Assembly: GCF_027172205.1 (NCBI RefSeq)
Contig: NC_070604.1
Location: forward strand, 17,998,023-18,062,022
DNA from: Podarcis raffonei
Lineage: Eukaryota; Chordata; Lepidosauria; Squamata; Lacertidae
Length of the DNA stretch: 64,000 nt
Direction: 5' to 3'
Part shown: positions 46,982-59,445 of the stretch, one piece after another
How positions within the stretch are numbered: position 1 is the first letter of the stretch
Layout of the letters: the number at the start of each line of letters is the position of its first letter
Made by a program: the position numbers and the translations under genes
The notes under the pieces: generated by a model
What the model saw: the letters and a program-made list of their open reading frames with translations, nothing else
Told to the model about the DNA's origin: nothing
Databases searched by the model: none

Positions 46982-48109
46982 AAAGAACCACAAATTATTC
47001 TAGAAGATTGGCTTATTTGTGTGTTTGGCAAAGCATTAAAGAGACATGCTGGAACAGCTTGTATATGTATATAGGCTTCTTTAATCCTCTTTGTTCTCAA
47101 GTGGTTCACAAACTGATCCTAAATTTTATGGAACAATTTGTTACTTGCAACTATTTGCATTTGGAACAAATGATAATTTGAAAGCACATTCTTATAAAAT
47201 GACGGGTGGGAAATTGAATACTAATAGTAGCTATTCCAAATGATTGGAATTACTGAGTGGCAACAGGTCTTCCCTTACTGCATTATAAAAAGTAATCAAG
47301 AGTCTTTTTCAATTAATATAATTTCTCACAACCACCACCCATCAAAGCTAGAAGTAGCAGGATACATTCTGGCATTATTAAAAACAACTTCCTTGAATAT
47401 TGCTTCTCCTACTTAATACTGCTTCTGTACCAGTCTCTTTGGATTCCTCTGGTTAACCAATGTTCACTGGAATATTTATTACAGACTGGAATATTGCTCT
47501 TTATGCCAAAAAGAAGTTAATTGGTTTTCTGTCGGTAGCATTAATCTGAGCACATCAATAACTAACCAACTAAAGAGCACTATTTGCGCTGCTTAAATGG
47601 CAGCACAAATCGCAAAAGCTCTAGCCATAATAAACCAGCAGAGACCTCCTCTCTAGTAGAATATTTGAGGTAAGAAAAGGGCCAACTCAATTGCATGCAG
47701 AGACACCTATGATCTATGGCACCAAGTGTTTGAGAAGGCATTTTAGCCAAAGATTATTGCTGTTTTCAAAGAAGTCAAGGATACAGCTCAGGATCCACAA
47801 TTTGGGCAATATGAAGTCGATGCCATGCGAGCTCAGAAGAACCAGGAAATAGAACAAAAGATATGCCCCTAAAACCTGGAAATAAATGAACTTTGATTAT
47901 TGACTGAGAAGTATATTTTAACCAGATTTGAAGATGGCCTTTTAATTTTTTTTGGAGCGGGGAGTATTGTTTTTGTTTATTACTACATTATGTATTTTTG
48001 TGGCCTTATATCGTAAACCCTCAAATGAAGGGGAATATGGGAATTTATTTTTTTTTAAAAATACATACATCTGATGTGAGAGATCTCCAGTGCAGTATGG
48101 TGCCTAGAA

Positions 48110-48235
48110 CTGGGGTGGCTAACCTGTTACCCCCCCAATCTTATTGTACTTCATCAGACCCAATTAGCATAATAAATGCTCAGGGAAGATGGGAGTTGTA
48201 GTTGAGCAACATTTGAAAGGCCCAAAACTAACCAT
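48110..48235. mobile_element. Foldback MITE fragment, ACTACAACTCC family
   Basis: Right arm GATGGGAGTTGTAGTTGAGC is clear; the left arm is decayed. Same family as 36.35 kb. Confidence 0.5.
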
Positions 48236-48539
48236 TGCTGGGCCAGAATGTTTAGACAGATTAGGTGGATTTGAGTTCAATCCCCATTCAGTCATAAAGA
48301 ACACTGAGCAACTTGGCTATGCATGACCCCCCCCCATGTTGCCACCCCATCATTAGAACAGGGTCTACTGGATCATGCCAATGGCTGATCTAGTTCAACA
48401 CTGTGTTTTCAACAGCAGTCAATAAGAGGCAGCCAGGAATGCAGGCAACAGCTTTCCCCATGGTCGTTCGTTTCCCTGCAACACGTATTCAGAGATATAT
48501 CAAGAAGCTCTGCCTACAACAACTGGGATATTCAAATAG

Positions 48540-48892
48540 GTAAAGGTAAAGGGACCCCTGACCATTAGGTCCAGTCGTGACCGACTCTGGGGTTGTGGCG
48601 CTCATCTCGCTTTATTGGCCAAAGGAGCCGGCGTACAGCTTCCGGGTCATGTGGCCAGCATGACTAAGCCGCTTCTGGTGAACCAGAGCAGCGCATGGAA
48701 ACGCCGTTTACCTTCCCGCCGGAGCGGTACCTATTTATCTACTTGCACTTTGACGTGCTTTCAAACTGCTAGGTTGGCAGGAGCAAGGACCAAGCAATGG
48801 GAGCTCATCCCGTCGCGGGGATTCGAACCGCCGACCTTCTGATCGACAAGTCCTAGGCTCTGTGGTTTAACCCACAGCGCCACCCGCGTCCC
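48540..48892 (-). mobile_element. Sauria-type SINE with perfect target-site duplication
   Basis: Full-length reverse copy running from the complement of the ACCTTT tail to GGGACGCGGGTGGCGCTGTG at the head. Flanked by identical ATTCAAATAG at 48530-48539 and 48893-48902. The high match to the consensus and perfect duplication suggest a recent insertion. Confidence 0.95.
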
Positions 48893-51800
48893 ATTCAAAT
48901 AGACAGATGTGCAAATATTTCTGCAACATTTACTATTTCATTTCATCCTACAATAAAAATGCAGGCAGCCTGTGCAAAACATAGGAAGAAGGGCAAGGCC
49001 AGCTTTCAATCAAATGGTTACATCCTGCCATTTTATGCGGAAAACATAACCAAAACATTTTGTACGACTTCTGAATCAAAAAGCAACAAAGTCAGACAAC
49101 TGCAAAGAAGTGGGCAAATTCTGATACAAATACTTTTAAAGATTGCTCCGTGTTTGCTGCTGTTTTAAAAAAGGTTTGCCTAGAAAATTACAATTGTTCA
49201 GTAAGCATGAAAGATTTCATTTGTAATTCAAAACATCCCAGTTATTTGTTTTTCCTCAAAATATAAAGGTAAGCCATGCTTTATAAATATGCAACAAAGT
49301 TTCAAATAAGATGCAAACACCAGCATCCTAATGTTTTCATTTAATTACCCCTGAAACGCATTCTATTTAATATTCATTACTCAAAAGCCAATTTAAAAGG
49401 GAAAGAGGTGATGGTACTTATTCAGAAAGACATGCTTTCATTCACTGCAATAGTTATCTAATATACGGAAGTTAATAAAGCAGATTAATCTACAAGTCCC
49501 TTTAAGCCATCACTGAGTTTAGAACAACTGCCTCTTTGACCTTTAACCCTCCTGCTGTGCACCAGTAGCAGGTGCCAGCTGCGCTAAAACGATGGCTGAC
49601 GTGTTTGAACGCAAAGTCTTTTCTTACTTTGCCTCTGACCAGCAGCTGACCCTGTAGGAGCAATTGTTTCATCTGTTGGCCTAAAGGGTACATAAACCAG
49701 AAACGGATAAACAAAAAGCATATATACACCAGCTGCCTAGCCTTAGGGTACACCTCTACCATCAACACCTCTAGCATTTTTTTCTGAAAGCCAAATTGCA
49801 GCCTTTTTGTCTCCATCCATGGACTAGGCGATACTTGTTACTTTACGAAGCTAAACTTTCATGCACACCAAAGCAGCGTACTGTATTGTTAAGTGCTTAA
49901 CAAGCTTTGTGATCAGGGAAATCATTCTTGCTCGATTTAACTGTTTTGTTTTACAAACAGATTGCACTCTTAAAGTATAACTGCTTTGAAGAACTATAAA
50001 GTAGCAAGCTTCGGATTAAAAACGGAAAAGTTATGCAAGATGCAAAACGATGGACGAAAGGTTTAGTGGGGTCCCCTCCTCTATTTTATAATTTTACACA
50101 GAGAATTGTAAGCACAGCATTCTGTACAGGTGGAATTATACCTACATTGTGCTTTTATCAAAGCTGCTGACACTGTCACACCATTATGAAATATTGTTTT
50201 GCTTATTGAATTACTCTGCCTTAAGATGAGAAGGCAATTATTTTGTTGATAAAAGTTACACGAGCACAAAGGCAGTGTAATTAATAAATGTATTATACGT
50301 CTGACAGAATAAAAAGTTAATATATTTTAAGGCACATCCAGTTCCTCCCCCCAAATTCATGAAATTATTTATATTAAACTATCAATCAATGCTGAAATGC
50401 CTAAATTTATGTCAATAGTTCAATAAGTGGCTTTGAGATTGAATTTTGGCTCATTCAATAAAGTATCTTTTCCTGTTCCTTAACCACCCACATCTCTGCT
50501 GATTTGGTCTACAGCTGTTATATTTCTTTCAATTAAGAAAAAGTTATGATGCTTATTGGATCATATCCTTAAAATATGCTAAAATCCTGAATCCAGATAT
50601 GAGTGGTTGCCCATTGTTTGGGGCCTGAGGGTACATTTAATTTTGACAGAGTGAGATGGGGGCATCGCCCCCTCTGGTTGCTTTTTCCCTCCCTCCCCTG
50701 GGTTACACTCCCCTCCCCTGAGAAAGAGAAAAGGCACACACACATTTGTTTAAACAAATCCTCTTCTTGTGTTATAGCCACCCCACCCCACACTTCATAG
50801 TAAGGCTATAGTTTTGTCCACATAGTATTCTAGTTGCTATAAAAATGACTGATATGCCATCTGAAAAGGTACAATCAAAAAGGTAACATGCTATACAGTG
50901 CTGAGAACATTTCATCCAAACGTGAACAGGGGTGATCAAACTTTTGCTTTTTTACTTATTGTGAAAAACACTAGCGTGAAACATTAAGGCATTTTATTAA
51001 TGGCGTATTTTACCCCGATCCCCCTGTGAAGCAGACTAATTTTAAATCCTTTTGTAAACTACTAGGCATGCTGCTGTTTCTCCCACTGCTTAATACCAAG
51101 AAAAGCAATCAGAATTTTAAACATGAAGAAGGTACCGCAAAGTATGTCACAGCACTGAATATCTTCTGCAAGTTACACATGGGGCTACCATAGAAAGGAC
51201 AGACTATTCCCTCTAGGGGCTGTGGTTAACTTTGGGATGAACAACATAACCAGCACTGAAGAACGGAAACTTCTATTGATTTATGAACTGCAGAAAACGT
51301 ATTAACATAACTTCTATTTACGTTGGAGCAAGTTGTTAAGTTACAGCTTATGTATGCGATCCAAACATTAGTTAATTAAATGCAACACTTTAAAAAAACA
51401 GTTGGGGAAGGGTGTTGGCTTTGTTTAATCTTAGCAAGGACGGAATAGCTGCATTTGTAATTTGTAGTAAAAGAAAAAGCAAGTACAAGGATATTTAAAG
51501 AGGATGCATTTTACTACGTTGAACAAGACTGTATTAAAGTTTAGAAGTGATACTGGTTAGGAATATAAAACAACACCCAATCATATAATAAAAAAAGAAA
51601 TTATGCATAATTGGGCTTCTTACATCCCACTTTTCTAGAGCAGTTTCACTTATGTGAGCAAGGGCAACTCCATTTGCATTCTACACAAATTTCTATTTCA
51701 TTTCTTCAGCAGGCAAGATCAGGCAACTGAGAGAGCTAAAACCTCTTAAAGATCATTGCTCCAGGTCTAAACTATCTGATATACACTCACAGAAGTAGTT

Positions 51801-52400
51801 TTCATTCAGAGACATAATTAAATAAATGCCTTTCACTGAACTTCTAATACTCTTAATAAGACTATATGTTTTAAATGCCTCTGACTATATCCACAATATT
51901 ATTATTCCTACCCCTCAAGGCTTTAGCAGAGGTCCTGTTTATTGTATAACCCAATCAAGCCAAGCAGTGAAGCACTCGGATAGTCTGCTCTTTGCTATGT
52001 GTTCGGATGTTTTATGAAGTTATGAGGCCTTTATCTCACAGGGCCAACATATATTTGAATCTTAACATATGCATGTGGTTTCAGATGGAGATAAGCAGAT
52101 GGCATGCTTTACTACGTTATACGTATGCTTACAATAATCTGAATAGTTTTACAATGGTCTTTCATCCTCTAATCTTCCCTCTCTCATATCCCTGCTGCCA
52201 GCACGGCACATCCTCGTCATCTATTACTTCTTTAATATCCCAGTAGTCAGGAGGATAGCAAAACAGCAGTGCAGTGCTATGGTGGCCAGCTGAAATTGTT
52301 CTCATGGTTCTAAAGAATAAGACCACTCTTTCCTCTGGCTCTTTATGCCACGAAAAAAGACATGTAGCCCCCCCAAACTCTAGGCTGCCTTGTGTCTGTG

Positions 52401-52482
52401 CACCATGTCATGTGATCAATTACGCAGAGCAGGGCTTACTTGGCCCCCCAAAAAGAATATTTTATTCAAGTTGGCACCCCTG
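52401..52482 (+). repeat. Unclassified interspersed repeat shared with 13.0 kb
   Basis: TGTGATCAATTACGCAGAGC, then AATATTTTATTCAAGTTGGC and ACCCCTG closely match 13019-13095 (TGTGATCGATTATGCGGGGC, AATATTTTATTCATGTTGGC, ACCCCTG). Same orientation. Family unknown. Confidence 0.6.
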
Positions 52483-52859
52483 GGTGGTACAGTTGATATG
52501 GCATAGGAACTGGTCAATGCCAGCTGAATAAAGGAGCACTTTGCTTAGAATCAACTGGCATTCATTCTATGGGTCCAGCAAATAGCATCTATCGTTAAAC
52601 AGGACCAGAATGTTGGAAGGGACCTTAAATGTCGTCCAATCCAGGAAAGCCACTGTCGTGCTACAGCTGGTTAAAATGTATTTCCATTTCTTCAGTAACA
52701 AGAGAACTTTCTTTTACCTATCTATTTGATGCTTGTGCAGCTATGCACCCGTATTTAGGAATGCTGCTTTCGTTATTTTAAAAGAAACGCAATGTAAACA
52801 GTGCTTCCGCCAGAACAGAGGAGCAGGGGAAAATATTCTGTTACATTGCATCACTTTAA

Positions 52860-53900
52860 AGAACTGACAAGCCTCTTTAAGCTCACAGCACAATTAGTCA
52901 TTAGGGCCTAGTTTTCTAGCACTGTTAAGCAATTTGTAATAACCCCCTTCCTTTTAATAGGGTTAGGCATTACTTACAAGACACAGCTGTCTAGAAAACT
53001 GAAACCTCTAGTTGTGAAGCAACAGTCTTGTTCATTAGCCGCCATGATAGTCAAATCAGCTCTAAAGCCAGGGTTTAATGGCCTGCCGATGAATAATCAA
53101 TGGCTCACTTTTCATCTGAGTGTGAAAATGAGAATAATCTAATTCATTGTCCCTCTGGTAAGATTCAAGTCCTTGGGTTCTGTTTCTATTCAGGGCTGAT
53201 TTATAACCCAATGGAAACCTGATGTAAACATATAATCAATGAGTCCCATCATTGCTGATAACCGCCCCCAACTGGCTCACTCCCTCATCTCAAAAAGCCA
53301 TCCCTTTAGGCTATTAGCTCCGTCCAGCTAACTCTTTCTACTATCCCTGCCTGCTGCTTTTACCTTGGCCATTCGTTTAGACCAGCAGAGTCAGAAGTAA
53401 TTTTATACGCAGCAGAGAGCGGGTGGAATTGATTTTTCACTCAGCACTCAGTTCCCATCTGAATAATTATCAATTTTACTGCCTCATAAAGGGGAGAGTC
53501 AAAATTTCAAATCAATTCAAAAGAGCTTCTGAGACTGGAGAAACTGTGCGCAAGGAGAAAGGTCAAAGTTGGTGGTGACCTCGGGAGATGATGTCAGGTA
53601 TTAGAACACTGAATGGTTGACATCAGAAGCACTCAATACGGTATGACTCGTGCTAATGCAAATCATATTTATGCTGACTACTGGAGACCAGTCATTAATA
53701 TTTAAAAGAGCACCTGAAAGCCTACATTCAGACGAACTATAATATATTCGACAAACTGCGAAGCTAATAAAGACAGATCACTGCTTATTCCTATGATATA
53801 AATTTCAGGATTGCCAAGCATCATTAACACAAAATACAGCGTTAAGGTCATAAGGAAGGCAAACGCATGAAAATCCTGATTTGAGGTCAGTATGCTATTA
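52860..53900. promoter_or_regulatory. Candidate conserved enhancer block in RANBP17 intron
   Basis: About 1 kb with no recognisable repeats and a high density of homeodomain and TALE-type motifs: TCATTAGCCGCCATGATAG, GATGAATAATCAATGGCTC, GAATAATCTAATTCATTG, AATCAATTC and GAATAATTATCAATTTTAC. Resembles developmental enhancers embedded in bystander-gene introns. Conservation cannot be tested here. Confidence 0.35.
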
Positions 53901-54559
53901 TTTCTGATCCTACGGTTGTATTTATAGAGCAGGAACTACTGTACACAGTGACAGGTGAGTACTGAATACACCGCCAAGTTCTAATCAATTTCTGCTTTGG
54001 ATTGGCTTCTGCAGGAAGTCGTAGTGAGAGGGAATGATGGCAATGAATCACATGCCGATAATAATGCCAGTCAAATACATGCCTAAATAATATGCTGTGT
54101 ACCAGTTCCTTATTTGCCTTTATTTGGAAACAAAGATCACCCAATGTAATCGGAACAATAAATAACAATGATAAATCTTGTAAACTTAAATGGCAACCAC
54201 CATTTCTGTTACCTAACCATCAGTACAATCTCCAGGTCACTAAAGATCTTCCACTGATGTCACTCTGTCCTGATTACAGCCATAAATCCAAGCAGTTACA
54301 TGGTATTTAGTTAACAATCTGTTCTTAAAATGCCCACCAGTCTGCCATTTGGGATTAAATCATTCACCAAAGACAAAACTGACTATGAAACTGTCAAAAT
54401 CCATGGTTCCTTGCAACAAGGATGCATCCCATAATAATAGAAAAAGAAGCACAACACCTCTCTGTATCGTCTTCAGATCATGAAATTTTTATTACTCGAT
54501 TTGCCTTGAAAAGACAAACGACAATCAATTGCTTAGTTGAATATCATATGAGCATCTAG

Positions 54560-55560
54560 TTATTTTTTTTATTTAGAACTACTGTATTCCATCTGCTTAT
54601 CTCTGAGGTGACTCAGATAAAAGATTAAATACTAATACAAAATATAATACTAAGATACTAAGTAAAACCCATCTAATATACAAAGAAAAAGAAAAGTCAG
54701 AAGAATAAGTGTACTTACTAAAAGCTGGTACAATTAATATATATGTTGAAGACTCAAATACATTAAAAAGCCTTCACCAGACACCTAAAAAACATTTAAG
54801 TAGGTACTAGGCAAAAAATGTTTAGGGAGAAAGTTCCAAAGTCAAGCTGCCACACTTTTTCCAAAAAAGGGGCCCTGCATCAAACTTCCAAAGGTGGAGG
54901 CAACTGGATCAGGGCCTCAGTTGATAATCTAAGCAAACAGGCACATACATGTAAGAGAGGACTGTTGCCCTGAGGCTGTTTAGGGCTTCATACACTAAAA
55001 TGCACTTTGAACTGCATCCAAAAGCATACTAGAAGCTAGCAAAGTTCTTTTGGTTCCAGCAAAAACATATTCAGCACAGCAGTTTCCAATCGGTAACCTG
55101 GTCACTGAACCTGTTCAAGTTTCTGAAAACTCTTATACAGGCAGCCTAATGTATAGCCACATTGCAGATATCTAATGTGAGATGTCAACATGGCATGGAT
55201 AAATGTGGCAAGATTTTAGTTATCAAGGAGAGGCTGCAGCTAGCACGCCAACTGAAGGCAGAAAGCTTTCCACACTACAGACTTCATTTGGGTGCCTATA
55301 AGCAAGGCTTGACCTAAAAAACACCACCAAATTCTCTTAAGGGAAACTGCAGTTTCATCAAGAACGAGCCAAATATTAACTCACTACCCAACCATACCAT
55401 CTATGAACATTCTTCAGTCTTGTCTGTTGAGATTTAGTTTATCAGCATTTATCAAGATACCTACACCTATTCCTGTCCCAGGCATTCACCACTATATCTG
55501 GATTGGGAGAAGGAGGGAGAACTCTCCTGATGGTTTCACTAAACAGGATGTAAGGCAAAA
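54560..55560 (-). mobile_element. Decayed L2/CR1-group LINE relic
   Basis: Shares the order of short matches with the intact-looking L2 copy at 20.0-20.8 kb, e.g. CTGAGGCTGTTTAGGGCTTC here against CCAAGGCTGTTTAGGGCTTT there, followed in both by CACTTTGAA-T-G and a TACT-G-AGC segment. Coding frames are lost. An older member of the same group. Confidence 0.6.
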
Positions 55561-56389
55561 TGATTACTAGGGAGCCAAAAGTGCTCTAGTTAAGAGGGTC
55601 AGCATGCCAACAAGTGATCAACACTATATTTCAGAGGTCAACCAGGACTTCCGTAGGCGTGTCAGCAACATTAAGCTGTAAATCCCATAGTACCAGACCA
55701 TTGGCCATGCTGGCTGGGAATGACAGAACTTGAGATTCTGAAAACATCTCGAGGGTATCAGGCTCAGGAAAACTGGTATACAGGATTCCAAATCTGGCCA
55801 CACATTTGGAAAGGTACCACAAATAGGTCAACTTTATTTTCAACCCCAACTTTCCAATACTGAGTTAATATTTTTCACTGCTGTTGCACCCCAGGTTGCA
55901 ATGCTTTTCACTGAGCTATCCACAATGGCCCCAAGATTTCTTTCCTGAATACTCAACCACTGAAGACTCCCTTAGTGCATTATAGAAGCTTCTGAACTTC
56001 TATAATAAAATCAGTTCACATGTGTGCTGCTTGGTTACATGGGGTTTTTGGCAAAGTGCCTTTTGCTTTCTGGGAGAGATGCACTGACACTGGAAATCCA
56101 GTGCAAAAGGAGGTTGTGGTGGAATAAGTCTCTTGTGTGCAGATGACCCCAGCATCTCCCATAGTGGTCCAAGGTACCAACTTATTTGTACGGTAGTTGA
56201 TACTGGGCCAATGAGGAAGACTATTGTGATTGTTGACAGAGAGGTCATCAACGCCTGGAGTTAAGAACATGATCTCCCCATGACTACTGTATCACTAGAG
56301 GCTTTTTCTAAACTTCCAAAACAAAAACACCAGCAATTTTTTTAAAAGTCTCATCTATTAACGGATAAACTGAAATATCCTTGTAAACT

Positions 56390-56540
56390 TGCTTTATAAG
56401 AAAGAAGAGGAGCTACAACAGCAGCACAGGTGTTATTTGCCCAAAGATGGAAGGCAGACAAAGTACTTACAAGAGAAGAATGGCTGACAAAGATGATGGA
56501 CTATTCCGAAATGGCGAAAATGACCAGGAAGATTTTATGG
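56390..56540 (+). mobile_element. L1-clade LINE ORF2 fragment
   Basis: Frame around 56405-56530 gives RGATTAAQVLFAQRWKADKV and REEWLTKMMDYSEMAKMTRK, homologous to the AATRILIAKHWK...EEWQMQ...EMAEMTGRI segment of the 17.4-kb L1 but of a different subfamily. Truncated at both ends. Confidence 0.7.
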
Positions 56541-57092
56541 GAATGTTTAGGGACGCGGGGGAGGATAAATTGTCTAAGATATCCTATCCCAACTTGTCTT
56601 TACAAGTTCAACAAAATCAGCAGAGTTAACATTCCCCCCTTTTTTTAACACACGCACAGCAGGTAGCTTGCTCAGTCTCGTTAGAGTCTCTGTAAATATT
56701 TCCTGGTATTTCCCCTGTTTAATCCCTCCTAAAATAAGACGCTATGCAGTCTTCTGTAAAGTATAAAACGTTTACTCACAAGTAATCATCTGTTCACACA
56801 AAGGTTCCCAGAAGGCAGACTTAAAAGGTTACAACATAGTTTAAATGTGGTGACTATCTCCTTATGGGAGAAAGGACCCCTTTTCTTCTCTTGGCCTGGA
56901 GCCAGGGGTGCATTTTAGTAGTGCTGTTGTTAAGATGGCATCGATAAGAGATAAGAGAGACAAGAAGAGACAAGATGGACGCCAGCCTATAGGTTCTGGA
57001 TCATTCCACTTCAGGAGAGGCCACGGCCATCTCAAGTTACACATAGGAAGTTTCGTCTTCAGTCCTGGAAAGCAGGAAGTTCCGGCTGGAGG

Positions 57093-57340
57093 ACTGAAGA
57101 AGAGTTTGGATTTGATATCCTGCTTTATCACTACCCGAAGGAGTCTCAAAGCGGCTAACATTCTCCTTTCCCTTCCTCCCCCACAACAAACACTCTGTGA
57201 GGTGAGTGGGGCTGAGAGACTTCAAAGAAGTGTGACTGGCCCAAGGTCACCCAGCAGCTGCATGTGGAGGAGCAGGGATGCGAACCCAGTTCCCCAGATT
57301 ACAAGACTATCGCTCTTAACCACTATACCACACTGTCTGT
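57093..57340 (-). mobile_element. tRNA-derived SINE with L2-like end
   Basis: Reverse copy of the 23.2-kb family: GAAGAAGAGTTTGGATTTGA, CACCCAGCAGCTGCATGTGG and the complement of TGGTTAAGAGCGATAG near 57310. Lacks the long triplet tail of the other copies. Confidence 0.8.
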
Positions 57341-57778
57341 TCTAGCAATGTTGTGTTTGACTGCACCTGATTCTTACATCCCACAGATTTATTATCAAGA
57401 GGATAATAAATTTAATAAAGAATGAGGGAAATTTATGTCACTTCAAAGAACACTGTAAACAATTAAAAACATTGGCAGGATTCTAAAAAACACTTGCAAT
57501 GTAGCGAGAATTATGGTGAAAATTGAGGGTTAGGAAAATATGGAGAACATTATATGATGCAGTTGGAAAAGAATAACTTTGGAAACCATGGAGGAGTGGA
57601 GGGAAGTTTTGGGACTCAGACAATCCTATGTGTACATGATTAGGATTAATTTGTGATGATAATTGTTAAAGGCAAAAACGAATATATAATTTTTAAAGAA
57701 GGAAAGAAGAGGAGAGAACACCTTTGCTCACAAAGATAACAAAAATGGAGGAAAGCTGCACAATGCTATGGAGCTTAC

Positions 57779-57945
57779 CTGCTGCAATACCTCTGAGTTC
57801 TGCTGCATGAAGTGCAGTAATCTTTGCCCATCTTGGGAAGTCTCTCTACATCTCAGAGGTTTCTTGCCTTCTTTTGCTATGTGCTTAAAGAGGTAGGTGA
57901 CAATGTAGTCTAAACTTGCACAGCAGCTGGAGGAGACAATGGTAT
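57779..57945 (-). CDS. RANBP17: RANBP17 coding exon (fourth from last)
   Basis: A 167-nt exon after acceptor TGTGCAG, ending at donor CAG|GTAAGC in phase 0. It encodes (D)TIVSSSCCASLDYIVTYLF, KHIAKEGKKPLRCRETSQDG and QRLLHFMQQNSEVLQQ. It corresponds to the XPO7/RANBP17 segment ...C..LD.IVTYLFK...LHFMQQ...LQQ. The next exon is 23 kb away. The first two bases complete a split Asp codon, so a preceding exon must lie further upstream; I do not see it before 64 kb. Confidence 0.95.
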
Positions 57946-58420
57946 CTGCACACGGCAAATGAAATAAAATGTGATTAATTAGGAGACAGTTCCAATAGTA
58001 ACATCCTAGATGAGAAAGAGGAATCACAATATTACAGCGAGATTAGGTATCTGGATGGAAATGTTTCACCGCACTGTTGCTCTTCTTCGGTAGGTTTAAC
58101 ATATTCAAAGTAGATTTCAGTGCAACAGGCCCTCTTCTCTCAGTCTAAACCGCACAGGGGGACTCCTAAACCCCACTGGTATTCGGCCTAGTTGTAAGCA
58201 CTCCTGCTGGGTGTTCCAAATTGAAGGATTCCAGCTGCTTCCTTATTGCTATGAAATTATGAAATCTGAAGAGTTTGTACTTGGGGGATAAGAGCAAATG
58301 TTTTCATTCTCCTGCTTTAAAATCCTAACTGAAGAGCCAGTATCACAATTCGCCTGAAAATGAATGCACAGGTTGAACATGTAATCCAAGGGTCTTTTAT
58401 TATTATATATTCAGGATATT

Positions 58421-58745
58421 GTAGGGACGTGGGTGGCGCTGTGGTCTAAACCACTAAGCCTCTTGGGCTTGCCGATCAGAAGGTCGGCGGTTCAAATCAG
58501 CACAACAGTGGTGAGCTCCCATTGCTCTGTCCCAGCTCCTGCCAACCTAGCAGTTCAAAAGCACGCCAGTGCAAGTAGATAAATAGGTACCACTGCGGCA
58601 GGAAGATAAACAGCGTTTCCGTGCGCTCTAGTTTGTGTCACGGCGTTCCACTGCTGGCTCCCTCAGCCTGAAAGCGAGATGAGCACCGCATCCCATAGGC
58701 ACCTTTGACTGGACTTAACCACCCAGTGGTCCTTTACCTTTACCT
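58421..58745 (+). mobile_element. Sauria-type SINE with internal deletion and TSD
   Basis: Head GGACGTGGGTGGCGCTGTGG, tail GGTCCTTTACCTTTACC. About 50 bp of the body around the CATGCTGGCCACATGACC segment is missing. Flanked by TATTCAGGATATT at 58408-58420 and 58746-58758 (13 bp, identical). Confidence 0.92.
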
Positions 58746-59219
58746 TATTCAGGATATTATTAAGAATTTGGAAAAATGACACAAACTTGCCAGCTAACAA
58801 AAATATTTAAAATTGTATTTTGATAGAACTTAGGATGACACTGATACTGGGGTATGGAATGAGAAGTGAGGAAGATAGAAGTAAATGGCTGGCTGGATAT
58901 TTTTATTGCAATCAAGGATAATGACAAGTGCAATGACCATTGCACAATTTCTACCAGAGGTTTTGGGCTGTGAACTTGATAATGCAATAGCTGATAAGAG
59001 AAAGTAGAGCAAAGGATAATGGCTCATCCTTATTTATTTAAACTGAAGGAAACTTGTCAGAAGGAAACTTGAAGGATTTAAACTGAAGGAAACTTGTCAG
59101 AAGACCAAAACCTAACCATATATGATGCAACATTAATGTGTCCATCTGACTCATGTACACTATTTTTTTTCCTGCTTGAAGGACAGGCGCAGTTTGTCTT
59201 CCTCCCCTCAGTTCCTTTA

Positions 59220-59445
59220 CAGTGGTACCTCGGGTTAAGTACTTAATTCGTTCCAGAGGTCTGTTCTTAACCTGAAACTGTTCTTAACCTGAAGCACCAC
59301 TTTAGCTAATGGGGCCTCCTGCTGCCACCGCACAGCTGGAGCTAGATTTCTGTTCTCATCCTGAAGCAAAGTTCTTAACCTGAGGTACTATATCTGGGTT
59401 AGCGGAGTCTGTAACCTGAAGCGTATGTAACCCGAGGTACCACTG
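59220..59445. mobile_element. TA-flanked MITE, CAGTGGTACCTC family
   Basis: Ends CAGTGGTACCTCGGGTTAAG and GTAACCCGAGGTACCACTG, TA at 59218-59219 and 59446-59447. Contains a short internal duplication of TGTTCTTAACCTGAA. Confidence 0.88.

Larger units (their letters stand above)
34723..57778 (-). other. RANBP17 intron (23,056 bp)
   Basis: The largest intron in the window, carrying most of the repeats listed between 35.2 and 57.4 kb. Stretches in which I recognise no gene or clear repeat: about 34750-35190, 35330-36300, 43130-44550, 45350-46530, 46990-48100, 48910-52390, 52490-54550, 55560-56390, 56540-57090 and 57350-57778. Confidence 0.8.

Noticed and set aside
28087-57945. Assignment of the minus-strand exons to XPO7
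   Set aside because: Sequence is also similar to XPO7, but residues such as KHIAKEGKKPLRCRE and the adjacency to TLX3 favour RANBP17.
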